NCBI GenBank assembly: GCA_029959085.1
Contig: JARWIR010000039.1
Location: 1,612,001-1,676,000 of the forward strand
Direction: 5' to 3'
DNA length: 64,000 bases
DNA from: Nemophila menziesii
Taxonomy: Eukaryota > Streptophyta > Magnoliopsida > Boraginales > Hydrophyllaceae
Below, piece after piece: positions 11,204 to 22,445 of this stretch. The notes under the pieces were generated by a model. That model did no database searches, had not been told where the DNA came from, and saw only the letters and a list, made by a program, of their open reading frames with translations. Within the stretch, counting starts at the first letter, position 1, and every line of letters starts with the position of its first letter. The position numbers and the translations under genes are program-made.

Positions 11204-12720
11204 TTTTTCTCAATAGCTTGGATGCATTAGGTAGTTTAGTTAGTTTTATTTTAAATTTTATTTCATTCCTGAGTCTTTTTCGAGTCGTGGGGACACGGCT
11301 CACTTTTGAGTTGGGGGTGGGGATTCGTTGTCCTCATCTTCTTTTCGTTTTTGCATAAAATTTAAAATTTTTAGGTTGAATTAAGGCATAGGATATCTTG
11401 AATGTACCTATTTGAGCATGATTTTATGAAGTTAATGATAGTAAGTAGTATGCTTTTGAAAGATGCAAACAAAATTGTTTAGCATGCATGTATGAAAACA
11501 GGAAATAAAGGATAGAAAAGTTAATGAGCAATGCTAAGAAGTACGTTGAAACTTAGGAATAGTTATTTGGTGTGTAGAACGTGAGGTTTAAAATTAGTTG
11601 AAAACCCACTTGTCTATGAACTATTAGTGAAAAAGTAACGAAATCCGGTAGTTAGAAAAATGACTAAGGCAGTTCTTTCATGATAAAACACTTGAAGCCT
11701 TTAGACTTTCTCACCCTTTTATTTGATTATTATTATTATTTATCCGTCTTAGCCCCTCTGAGCCTTTCTAAATCCTTTTTATTGAAACACATTATAATCC
11801 TTACCCTAGTTTTTAGGACTTATCTATATGACCCGCACTCGAATCGCAAAACCTGAGACAACTCGTTTTAGAGCTTGAGTTTGGGGTGGTGGGTTTCATC
11901 ATTAGGGAACTTTGGGAATTTTGGAATTATCTTTGTGATTTTATTGATGATGAATTGTTATTATTGTAACCCTTTGCCGGGGTAATAGTGAATGAAAAAG
12001 AAGCTACGAGCTAAATTTGCCAACAAGGGCATAAAAAAGAAAAAGAATATATATATATAAAAAATAGTATGATATCTCGAACATCAAAAAAAAAGAGTCA
12101 TAGCTATACAAAAGAAAAAATTTGACATAAAAAATATGTATTCGGACCGGCAAAGTGGATTTTATATCATCAAAGGTTTTAATTGGGATTATTGGGGATG
12201 CACATTAAAAAGCATCAATAAATTGGGTTGAGTGAGAACATCTTCGAGAGAAAACTCAAGCTCTAGGGCGATTCGTTGATGGCTAGTGAGGAGAGAGCCA
12301 AAAGCTCACTTTTCATTATCCAAATATACCACACCCGTCCTTAAGCCAAGTTATAACCAAGACCTTAGGATTTCTGACTACTAGATGGAGAAACAATTGA
12401 GCTATTAGGTAGTAGGTAAGTGGACCATTGGATGCTGTATTTGGGACCTATGAACAACCTATAGCCATTAACCTGAACTAAGTTATCATCCTCTCCTTCT
12501 GGCATTGCGAAATTAATCTCAACTTGAATTTATGGACTGTTGATTACATGTATGTTAGGCATATTTGTGCATTATTTCTTGAGCATTACTACATGAGACT
12601 TTTTTGGATTTTATGCTCTAGGATCATTCATTATATTTTGTTCTTGTTCTCCTCCGACTTCTTCTTGTTTATTTTGACTACCCTACTGTTCTTTACTTTA
12701 TTGTATCGGGACGATACAAC
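11204..12720 (+). other. E1 3' non-coding region with conserved modules
   Basis: No long ORF. It contains a hairpin at 11282-11301 (GAGTCGTG, GGGA, CACGGCTC), polypurine-tract-like copies at 11304-11320 and 11874-11890, and complementary arms CTTTGCCGG (11972-11980) and CCGGCAAAG (12147-12155). A conserved block around CCGCACTCGAATCGC lies near 11834. All have counterparts in E2, E3 and E4, in the same order. Confidence 0.75.
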
Positions 12721-12736
12721 TTTGAGTTGGGGGTCT
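12721..12736 (+). other. E1 polypurine tract
   Basis: TTTGAGTTGGGGGTCT directly abuts the TG of the 3' LTR and would prime plus-strand DNA synthesis. The last bases are not pure purine, but position and conservation support the call. Confidence 0.8.
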
Positions 12737-14204
12737 TGATGTCTCCTCATTTGTGATAGTAAAATATACTCATGAGACATCATTTTAGGCTTATTTATTA
12801 GTTTATAGGTTGATTTTAGCTTATTTTAGTGCACTTTCCTATTTTGGGTCTTGATTTGTAGAATTATTATTTTTAGAGCATATTGGGTTTAATTGTTTAT
12901 TTAGTGTGAAGCTTTAAAGATAATTATGGAGATTAATTAGAGTCCAAGTCCAAGACAACAACTTATGGAAGGAGATATGCATGGAAATTGGAGATAAGGA
13001 AATAATTGCTAAAAAGATGGAAAAGGAAAAGCTGCCTAAATCTGGGATTCTGCAAAGATAGGCGTTTTTACCTAATAAAGAGGCCGAATTTGGTAAATTA
13101 CTCCTAAAGGGTCTAGATAATTCTGTTGCGATTCTTTTGGTATCTTGTGGAGCAAAATCGGACCAATAATAAAGAAGTTATGACCAAAACAACGCAGCAG
13201 TGTTTATCTTTATTTCCATACGAATTTGAGTTGGGCTAGGAGTCCATTACTTAACTTATCTCTAAAGAAACGAATTAGGTCAACCTCTAACCTATAAATA
13301 CAGCCTCTTAACACTCTTAAATCATCCTTGGTGAAACCTTAAGCCAAGAGGAAGCATACAACACAAGAGAGAAGTCTGGAAGGAGCTGTCATCAACAATG
13401 TCTTCTTCTACCTTTAGATTTGTAATTTCTTTCTTTTCTTTCATGAACTAATTTTCTTTAGCTTAAGTTTTAGCATATATGTATGAACCCTAGTTTTGAT
13501 TGACATCTATCTAATTTGGGAATTTAATGTTTTAAATAGAATTATAGTTTTTATTCTCTGTTTATGTGTTTGAATTTATATTCTGTGTTCTTCTGGACGG
13601 CCGCCATTAGAATTACCATCTAGTAATTAGGATACCATTGACAACGGTGTTTAATTACATGTTTAGCACATAACGTTTAGTTTTAGGTTTGATCTGACAA
13701 CCCAACCTAGCTAGATAATCACTATGGTTGGGTCTTGTGACTCTTTACCAATTACAGGAAAAGTTTGCTTAGGAAGCCTTATTGACACAGGTAAATCCTA
13801 TTTTAAACTACCGATAGCATATTGGAACCGATTAGGGAAATACTACATGATTCACCCTTACATGTTTAGAACGGCAAAACTAGTGGGGATTACATGCTAA
13901 TAACTTAAGCTATATTCTCATATCACTTCTCTTTCATATTTAATTTTCTATTCTTAGTTTAATTTAGTTATTTAGAAAACAAAACAAAAATCTATTTATT
14001 TTTACTTTTATTTGCGTTTACTTGTTCTAGCTTTGATTATTTGCACTTGGTATTTGCATAAGATTCTCCTAACCTCTGTAGTCTCTGCGGAACGAATCTT
14101 TATCTAAAACTTGCATACGATCTGTATACTTGCAGAACCGTGTAGTTCTAGGGTGTTTTTGCACTTATTTTATATCTTATTTTATCACACCCTAGGCCCC
14201 ACCA
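12737..14204 (+). repeat. E1 3' LTR
   Basis: 1,468 bp, the same length as the 5' LTR and identical in every block I compared. It ends CCACCA, then the target duplication ggttt at 14205-14209. Confidence 0.95.
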
Positions 14205-14761
14205 GGTTTGAACAAAATACGGGAAAAAAGAAGTAATTCCCATGAATAACCCAATTGAAGATGATGAAATGTTGAATGTGTTGGATGATTTGAGACCCAC
14301 TACTGAAGTTGGGGCCACTCTGGTGATACCGAGATGGGTGACGAGAATTTTACTGGACGGGGTTGTGGGTGTTTCGACATGTTGATCGAGAAAATTGAGA
14401 CAGAATTGTACCCGGTTATACTACAATGGGTTCCTTGAATTTGATAGCCAATTTAATGCATGTCAAAGTAAAGAACAAGTGGACAAACACCTCTTTTATC
14501 GAACTTCATCGGTTGTTGTGTTTGAATAATTGTGTTTTGTATTATAAAGAGAATGAAAAACTGGAGAAGTGTCAAGTATGTGGTGAATCAAGTTGGGATC
14601 CAAAGAAAGGGAAGAAAATGCCATATAAGAAACTACGTTATTTTCCCATTGTGCCAAGGTTGAAGAGAATGTATGCTTCGAGGCACACCGCCAAAGATAT
14701 GATTTGGCACCATACTAGAAATCGTACAGACGCAGATGTATTGCGTCATCCAATTGATGGT
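14205..14761 (+). pseudogene. CACTA TNP2-like transposase, middle remnant
   Basis: Continues the CACTA frame after E1. Pieces in different frames include GDENFTGRGCGCFDMLIEKI, then LMHVKVKNKWTNTSF, then KCQVCGESSWD with a CxxC pair, LRYFPIVPRLKRMYASRHTA and DVLRHPIDG, all characteristic of TNP2-type transposases. A frameshift lies near 14425, and the protein segment between HRLL and NNCVLYY is shorter than usual. It is cut at 14761 by E2 and resumes at 21070 with GTIWNTFDG. Confidence 0.85.
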
Positions 14762-16292
14762 TGGTGGGGGCAAAGGTGTGATAAAATAATAGATAAATAA
14801 AGATAATAATAAAGAGTCACACACCCTTGAGAACCACGGAACTCACTGCAAGTATCACAGATCGTATGCAAGTTTTAATGATAAGTCAAGTTCATTCGCA
14901 GGGATTGTATCCGTTAGATCTACTTATATTTAACAAGCGTAGATGAATTTAGATGTTTTAAATAAAAATATAAAAAGATGAAATAACAATCTACGCAATT
15001 AAATAATTAAGACAAATAAACAAAACAAATAACTAAATATGAATGTAAGTCAAATAGATTAGGATTACTACTATGAGTCTATTACTAAATTGTTATTCTA
15101 ACCTGTCACAGATTAAGCATTATATATTAACCAGGATTCTAAATTCTACCTAGCCTTCTCTAGGCTTAGGAGCAACCTCTCCACTACTAGGGATTCCTAA
15201 GTAATGATTGGTGATTAAACCAAACCTTAATGGCTATCTAGTTAGGCAAGGGATTAAAACTAGACGATTATGTGGTGTTGTCAATAACTAAGAATAATCC
15301 TAAGATTGGCCAAATCTAAGGTGTAAAAATAAGTCAAAACACATAATAACAATATACGCCAAGCTCAATCAATTAAAATAACAAATAGTATTTAAAGACA
15401 AAATAATAATCCAACAATTAAAAGTAAACTTACAGAATAAAAGCTTAGGTATATGGTGAAGCCACAATCTATAGCTAATTACTCTAAATATAGAGAAGGT
15501 GAGATGTAGAAGAGGAGTTTGTCAGTCTCCAATCTTCTTCTTCTTGTCTTCCTCTACAGGTCAACTTGCTTCTTGGATGAATAGCTTGATTCTAAGGATG
15601 AATATTAATGTAAAGGACTAAGCTATTGTTTAAAACTAAGAAAATATAAGTAAAGACTAAGCCTATACTTTGCAACTGAGCAAGGACATGTTTACAATGG
15701 TATAAAAGTGTATTTATAGGTGTCTTGGAAGACCTAATTCGTTTTCTTGAAGGAGAAGTAAGTAGTGGACTCCAAGCCCAACTCAAATTCGTAACCCTAA
15801 AAACATGAAATCAGGTCCGATCTTCTTTTGGCTCTAACAGCTTCAATATTCATCCGTTTGACGCGTATGAATATACCAAATTGATCGTCTTGGAAAGCTC
15901 TTCAACTTTTCTCTTGACCGTTTCTCCAAATTCTACACCGTTTTTTGGATATAAGCTGATTTGTGGTCGTAGGTGCAGAAATTCAGGATTAAGGCAGCTT
16001 TTCCTTTTCCATAATTTTAGGTTTTGTTTCCTTATCTCCAATTACCATGCTTATCTCTTTCCATATCTTGTAGTCTTTGACTTGGAATCTAATTAATCTC
16101 CATAATTATCTTTAAAGCTTCACACTAAATAAATAATTAAACCCAATATGCTCTAAAAATATTATTTTACTAAATTAAGACTCAAAATAGGAAAGTGCAC
16201 TATTTCTCAAGAAAATCGACATTAATGACTTTTAAAACACTAAAAATGATGTCCCATCCTAATATAAATCTATCACAAATGAGGAGACATCA
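14762..16292 (-). repeat. E2 3' LTR (left copy)
   Basis: 1,531 bp on the minus strand. On the plus strand it begins TGGTGGGGGCAAAGG and ends GAGACATCA. The TATA box lies at 15711-15718 as TATTTATA on the plus strand. Short ORFs inside it are LTR sequence, not genes. Confidence 0.92.
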
Positions 16293-16309
16293 AGACCCCC
16301 AACTCAAAG
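16293..16309 (-). other. E2 polypurine tract
   Basis: AGACCCCCAACTCAAAG on the plus strand is the reverse complement of the PPT seen in E1 and E4. It adjoins the left LTR. Confidence 0.75.
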
Positions 16310-19240
16310 TTTTATCGTCCCGATACAATAAATATAAAAACAAAGGGAAGTCTCTAAATACACACCTAGGTCAATTAAGCACAAAGGGAAGAAGATAGCA
16401 GAATATGGAGAATAGACTCAAAGCAACTACTCAGAAAATTTCATGTAATAATATTTAAAAACTACATACCTGTACACTTCTCATATCCACAGTCAACACG
16501 GTTTGAATTCAAGAGCAGATTAGTTTCGCAATGTAAGAAGGATTGGAACTTTACTCAGTTCACCAAGGAAACTATAGATTGTTCGTCGAACTTCACTAGT
16601 GTCCAAAGATCCACTTAACTACTCTCTATTGGTTCAATTACTTCTCAATTACATAGCAAAGAATCAAAAGGTCTTTAAGGTTGTAATGTAGGCTTAGGGA
16701 CGGTATGATAAGTATATTTGGATAATTTAGAGTGAGCTTTTGGCTCTCTCCTCACTAGCCATCAACGAATCGCCCTAGAGCTTGAGTTACTCTCATAAAA
16801 CGTTTCTCACTCAACCCAATGAGTTCTTTGATGCACAAAGTAGCATCCCCAATAACCCAATTAAAGCATAAGATGTTCACTTAAAAATTCCACTTTGCCG
16901 GTCCGAATATATATATTTTCTTTTCAAATCAATTTTTTCTTTTGTATAGCCATGACTCTCTTTATGTTGAGATATCACGCTAATTTCTCATATATATATT
17001 TTTATGCCCTTATTGGCAAAATTAGCTCGTAGCTTCTTTTTCATTCACTATTACCCCGGCAAAAGGTTACAATAACAATCTATGAATCATCAATGTAATA
17101 ACAGAGCACAATTAATAAGCTCAAAAATCCCATCCCAATAATATTTCCCATAATGGTGGACCCATTACCCCAAACTCAAGCTCTAAAACAACTGTCTATG
17201 CATCGCGATTCGAGTGCGGGTCATATGGAAAAGTCCTATAATCTAAAGGGATATGGCTTATAATGTGGTTCAATAAAAGCTTTAGAAAGGCTAGAAGGGG
17301 CTGAGAAGGATATAGCATAAAATCAAAAATAACATGGTGAGAAGGTATAAAAAGGCTTCAAAGGCTTCAAATATGAAAGAACCGCCTTAATCACTTTCTA
17401 CACTATGTAATTTCGTTATTTTCTTACCTTTAGCACTTTCATCAAATGGTTTATCAACTAGCTTGGATCTCACGGCCTACACACTTCTCAAGGTTCCCTG
17501 AGATCGAACATACTTTCTATCGCATTGCTTACTAATCTTTTCTTTACTATCAACGTGTGTTTTCCTGCAAATACTCAAAGAATACAACATAAAATAGCTC
17601 ATAAACATACTACTTACTATCATTAACTCACTGAGTTTATGCTTTCAAGCTATTAAACACACTCTACATACATCTAAACCTTCTCATAAAAATTTTAATT
17701 TTACCTAAAAAACAATAAAACACAGAAAAATGGAGATAAGGGACAACGAATCCTCACACCCCCAACTCAAAAATGAGTCGTGTCCCCACGACTCGAAAAG
17801 ACTCAAAAATAAAATAAAAGAAAATTAAAATTTCACAGATATTGCACATATAGAAAAGGTAAGAAAGAAAGAAATCATACTCTTCGAGGCTATTTACCTC
17901 GCCTGATCAATACCCGGAATAGGGTGCAGTGCTTTCATGTATGTAAACTTCTAGTATCACCAATTTCTCTTTCCCTTACATCTTCTTATGCTCCATCCCA
18001 ATCAATCACACTCTAGAAATCTCTTGTTTATCTTCTTCCAACTTTTCTCTTTGAATAATCTCTCATGAGACAGTTGTTCATCCAGGAATATGTTCTGAAC
18101 ACAGCTACTAGCGTCCCAGAAGCTTTTGTTCATCTCGGGTAGATGGATCTTGATAGGAAGAGGTTATGGTGTCTTCTCTATGAAAGTTGAAACCTTTTTG
18201 CTCTTTGAATTCACCACTGCATGCTTTCCTCTACTCTCTTGATCCGATTTACCTTGTAATTTATTCCCGAACTAATACCCATCTCAATTGATTTATTCTT
18301 GATCTTACCCAACATCTTGCTTTGATTATTCATATCCCATAACACTTGATAATATCTCTATTCTCTTCATCATCTCTTTTGACCCCCAACTCAAAGCTTT
18401 GAACACTCTTGAAATTTGAAACTCTTAATTATAGGTTGAACAAGCTTGATTTGGTTTAGGAAAGGTGAATTGATGATGAATCTCTATGTGGGTATGATGG
18501 AATCAAGCTTTAATGATGTAGGTTTAAGGAATTTGAGAAGAAGATTTTGAAATTCATGGTTTTGATTCTTGGTTTCTAGGTGTTTTGATATGAATTGGGT
18601 GCTTGAATTTTCTTTGTAATGATGTGGGGAAGGATTTGGATGTGAATTCATGGTGATTTAATAGTGTTTTGATGTTGGTGAAGGTTTGTTGAAGTTCTAA
18701 TGGAGTTAGGGAAGAATTGGGAAGAAAGAGAGGCTTAAGGTGTTTAATTAAAAAGTGATATATAAGCTTACTTCTTCTTCTTTGATCGTGGCTCGTGTAA
18801 TTACCGCATGACACTGCTGGATTTTGATTTTTCATTTTATCTCAAAACCAGTTTTTCTCTACTCCATTGGATAGATCTCGAAAAAATATGCGATTTAGAC
18901 TCAAGAAAAAGTAAATTCCAATACCCGAGCGCAAAGTTATGTCAGTTCGAAGTTTTTGTAAATTTATAACGCTGTTACGTGCGGTGTACCGCAAAAAGCT
19001 CCTGTCCGGCCCTTTTTAACTCCGAAAATTTTCCATTTTTTCACCCTAAACTCGAACCCTTGCATACCTACACATCAAAAACACTCATACCTTCCTTATT
19101 ACTGCAATATAGACTTAAAAACACATAAACTCACTAATCTAAACAAAAAACAAAAACATAAAAACATAAAATATTATGGGATGTCTCCCATAAAGCACTT
19201 TTGTTTAACGTCTTTTAAAGTTCGACGTGTTACCTCAATT
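16310..19240 (-). other. E2 internal non-coding region
   Basis: No supported gene. It has the conserved 3' modules read on the minus strand: arms CTTTGCCGG (16893-16901) and CCGGCAAAAG (17056-17065), hairpin 17775-17794 (GAGTCGTG, TCCC, CACGACTC), PPT-like copies at 17166-17182, 17756-17773 and 18381-18396, a TATA-like box at 18757-18766, one GC palindrome GCGGTGTACCGC (18981-18992), and the post-stop hairpin 19208-19228. Confidence 0.7.
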
Positions 19241-19249
19241 ATCTCATGA

Positions 19250-19410
19250 AATTTTCCAGGTTTTGTGAGACCTTATTGATGGAGAATTCTTGCGGATTAT
19301 GCATGGCCTGTGGTGGAGCTCGAACTTGATAGCTCGAACCTTCTTGATAGAAATTTTGACTTCGGGCCCAAGAATATTTGTATTGCTTGTTACGTAATAG
19401 TTCTCCATAC
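19250..19410 (-). pseudogene. Residual gag fragment of E2
   Basis: The minus-strand leader after the primer-binding site matches that of E4. In one frame a Q/N-rich gag-like stretch follows, including NFYQEGSSYQV and INKVSQNLENFMR before a TAA, which resembles the linker region of Athila-type gag. The leader's own ATG reads a different frame, and the rest of gag-protease is deleted. The post-stop hairpin follows directly, so the deletion joins the start and end of the old coding region. Confidence 0.5.
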
Positions 19411-19515
19411 CTAGGAAACCTGAAAAGAGACTAAAAGGAAAAACGCGTAAAACTGAAAACAAATAAAAACTTCTACACTAAATAAACACAAATTAGATTT
19501 AACTTAAAGATAAAT

Positions 19516-19532
19516 CCCCGGCAGCGGCGCCA
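19516..19532 (-). other. E2 primer-binding site
   Basis: CCCCGGCAGCGGCGCCA on the plus strand, the exact reverse complement of the E1 site, next to the right LTR. Confidence 0.85.
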
Positions 19533-19538
19533 AAAACT

Positions 19539-21069
19539 TGGTGGGGGCAAAGGTGTGATAAAATAATAGATAAATAAAGATAATAATAAAGAGTCACACA
19601 CCCTTGAGAACCACGGAACTCACTGCAAGTATCACAGATCGTATGCAAGTTTTAATGATAAGTCAAGTTCATTCGCAGGGATTGTATCCGTTAGATCTAC
19701 TTATATTTAACAAGCGTAGATGAATTTAGATGTTTTAAATAAAAATATAAAAAGATGAAATAACAATCTACGCAATTAAATAATTAAGACAAATAAACAA
19801 AACAAATAACTAAATATGAATGTAAGTCAAATAGATTAGGATTACTAATATGAGTCTATTACTAAATTGTTATTCTAACCTGTCACAGATTAATCATTAT
19901 ATATTAACCAGGATTCTAAATTCTACCTAGCCTTCTCTAGGCTTAGGATCAACCTCTCCACTACTAGGGATTCCTAAGTAATGATTGGTGATTAAACCAA
20001 ACCTTAATGGCTATCTAGTTAGGCAAGGGATCAAAACTAGACGATTATGTGGTGTTGTCAATAACTAAGAATAATCCTAAGATTGGCCAAATCTAAGGTG
20101 TAAAAATAAGTCAAAACACATAATAACAATATACGCCAAGCTCAATCAATTAAAATAACAAATAGTATTTAAAGACAAAATAATAATCCAACAATTAAAA
20201 GTAAACTTACAGAATAAAAGCTTAGATATATGGTGAAGCCACAATCTATAGCTAATTACTCTAAATATAGAGAAGGTGAGATGTAGAAGAGGAGTTTGTC
20301 AGTCTCCAATCTTCTTCTTCTTGTCTTCCTCTACAGGTCAACTTGCTTCTTGGATGAATAGCTTGATTCTGAGGATGAATATTAATGTAAAGGACTAAGC
20401 TATTGTTTAAAACTAAGAAAATATAAGTAAAGACTAAGCCTATACTTTGCAACTGAGCAAGGACATGTTTACAATGGTATAAAGGTGTATTTATAGGTGT
20501 CTTGGAAGACCTAATTCGTTTTCTTGAAGGAGAAGTAAGTAGTGGACTCCAAGCCCAACTCAAATTCGTAACCCTAAAAACATGAAATCAGGTCCGATCT
20601 TCTTTTGGCTCTAACAGCTTCAATATTCATCCGTTTGACGCGTATGAATATACCAAATTGATCGTCTCGGAAATCTCTTCAAATTTGCTCTTGACCGTTT
20701 CTCCAAATTCTACACCGTTTTTGAGATATAAGCTGATTTGTGGTTGTAGGTGCAGAAATTCAAGATTAAGGCAGCTTTTCCTTTTCCATATTTTTAGCTT
20801 TTGTTTCCTTATCTCCAATTACCATGCTTATCTCTTTCCATATCTTGTAGTATTTGACTTGAAATCTAATTAATCTCCATAATTATCTTTAAAGCTTCAC
20901 ACTAAATAAATAATTAAACCCAATATGCTCTAAAAATATTATTTTACTAAATTAAGACTCAAAATAGGAAAGTGCACTATTTCTCAAGAAAATCGACATT
21001 AATGACTTCTAAAACACTAAAAATGATGTATCATCCTAATATAAATCTATCACAAATGAGGAGACATCA
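19539..21069 (-). repeat. E2 5' LTR (right copy)
   Basis: 1,531 bp. It differs from the left LTR at about 20 positions, most of them in the last 400 bases on the plus strand (the U3 part). The target duplication atggt follows. Confidence 0.92.
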
Positions 21070-21222
21070 ATGGTACTATTTGGAACACGTTTGACGGGAG
21101 GAATTCCAAGTTTGCTAGTGAACCACGTAATGCACGCTTTAGTTTGGGCATTGGTGGATTTTTTTTCTCCATGCAAAACAATTCATATAGCGTGTGGTCT
21201 ATAATTTCCTAGGAAACTTATA
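21070..21222 (+). pseudogene. CACTA TNP2-like transposase, third remnant
   Basis: Removing E2 and one atggt joins HPID to GTIWNTFDGRNSKFA, followed by SEPRNARFSLGIGGFF and then NNSYSVWSIIS. This is the usual TNP2 order (HP.D...WK.FD...FA...RN.R.GL..DGF...YS.WP). Homology stops soon after, and no 3' CACTA end was recognised. Confidence 0.82.
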
Positions 21223-21599
21223 AAATAATGGTACTCACTCAACTCAAAAGAGGGTTCGCCTCCACCATAGAAAAGGTTCCTTAGACCTCTAAGAAGTCAA
21301 ACCCAAACAAAAACCGAATATTAACTCTGAGACTTCATGTTGTGAACTGGTTAATAAGACCAAAATCCAAATAATTTATCTTCTTTAATGCATGCGGTTG
21401 ACCTCACATCAAAAAATGAACTAGAGAAATAATACACCGTTACTCTAAGTCTGATAAGTTAGAAGGGTACATCTATCTAGTTGACACCTAGTGTTGAAAC
21501 TAATGCATGAATAATTTTCCAAGTCATATTCTAGCATAATATATATATAACATTTGACTTTACACATACAAACGTGTTTGTATTAACATCCTACAATGT
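21223..21599 (+). other. Unassigned DNA between CACTA and copia remnants
   Basis: AT-rich without an ORF. It may be a decayed LTR or leader of the copia remnant that follows, but I cannot show an LTR pair. Confidence 0.3.
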
Positions 21600-22445
21600 C
21601 ATCATGAACCCCTATCCCCGGTATTCTCAAGAAGAATATGCATATTAGAGAGAACTTTGTTGACTGGAAGAGGAACTTGGATGTAATTATCGCCTCAAAA
21701 GATTACGAGTTTGTCCTAAGGATCCTAGTCTAATATATGTAGAAGGGTTATCTCTCATTCTTGATATAAGAACAATACAAGCTAGTTGGGATAAGGCTAT
21801 TCCAATGGTCAACTGCTATATCATGGCCTTAATCAACAATGTGTTGCATATGGAATGTGAGGGAATGAATCTTGCCAAAGAGATGATTGCATTTGTATCT
21901 TGTTCGTATACAAGAACACTCCCACAAAGCAAGCTTCTCTTAGAAACGTGACAATTGACGGGATGGTTGAAGGACGATTGTAAAAGACCACACTCTAAAG
22001 ATTATCAATAACTTTAGCACAAACACGATATTTGGCGTTGACATAGATGAAGAAAGTGAGGTCTATATGATACTAGAGTCATTGCCTTAGTCTTTTGGAC
22101 CGTTCAAACTTAACTATAACATGGGAAAGTGGGAGATGAACTTGCTAGAGCTGATGAAAGAATTGAAGGCAGCTGAAGTCATCATCGATCGAAAAGGTAA
22201 GGCTTATCCTAATTGGTAAAATTGCAAGGATGTGAACATAATAAGGGTGGGAAGGATTCATCCAAGAAGTGAAAGAAACAATCCAATAGTTCCAGTGTTA
22301 GAAAGAACAAGAAAGGGAATAAGAAGAGAGCACCTAATAATCCTCCCAAAGGAAAGTATTTCAAGTGTAAACTGAAAGGTCACTGGAAGTGAGACTATCC
22401 TAAGCTACACAGACCAATAAGTAGTTCTCATTTAGTACCATGGTA
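21600..22445 (+). pseudogene. Ty1/copia gag remnant
   Basis: Broken frames carry the gag pattern of plant copia elements: NFVDWKRNLDVIIASKDYEFVL near 21655 in pieces, then ESLP.SFGPFKLNYNMGKW, LMKELKAAEVIIDRKGKA and KGKYFKCKLKGHWK near 22360, a zinc-knuckle remnant. Several stops and frameshifts are present, and no protease or integrase follows clearly. Confidence 0.7.

Larger units (their letters stand above)
2964..14204 (+). mobile_element. E1: complete Athila-like Ty3/gypsy LTR retrotransposon
   Basis: An 11,241-bp element with two LTRs of 1,468 bp (2964-4431 and 12737-14204), starting TG and ending CA. The 5-bp duplication ggttt lies at 2959-2963 and 14205-14209. It has a primer-binding site at 4438-4454, one unbroken gag-pol ORF (4558-9798), a long 3' region with a second small ORF, and a polypurine tract just before the 3' LTR. 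The LTR segments I compared are identical, implying a recent insertion. The RT and integrase match the Athila lineage in style, and its 3' region sits where Athila elements carry an env-like or accessory ORF. It looks autonomous and could supply enzymes to E2, E3 and E4. Confidence 0.95.
14762..21069 (-). mobile_element. E2: coding-depleted LTR retrotransposon of the E4 type
   Basis: 6,308 bp on the minus strand, with 1,531-bp LTRs (14762-16292 and 19539-21069) and target duplication atggt at 14757-14761 and 21070-21074. The primer-binding site (19516-19532) and polypurine tract (16293-16309) are intact, but the 3,246-bp interior has no gag, protease, RT or integrase. The 3' interior matches E4 closely, and the LTRs belong to the same broad group. 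Only about 40-50 codons of gag-like sequence remain near 19250-19410. I count roughly 20 LTR differences by eye, so it is older than E1, E3 and E4. It fits the description of a large non-autonomous (LARD-like) derivative that needs all proteins in trans. Confidence 0.9.

Noticed and set aside
14426..14800. Working 124-codon gene
   Set aside because: It is a TNP2 transposase piece with an upstream frameshift, and its last codons read into the E2 LTR.
15850..16096. Repeated 60-70 codon ORFs in the LTRs (also near 20627, 47452 and 54525)
   Set aside because: They lie in LTR sequence of E2 and E4, recur only because the LTR recurs, and fall on both strands.
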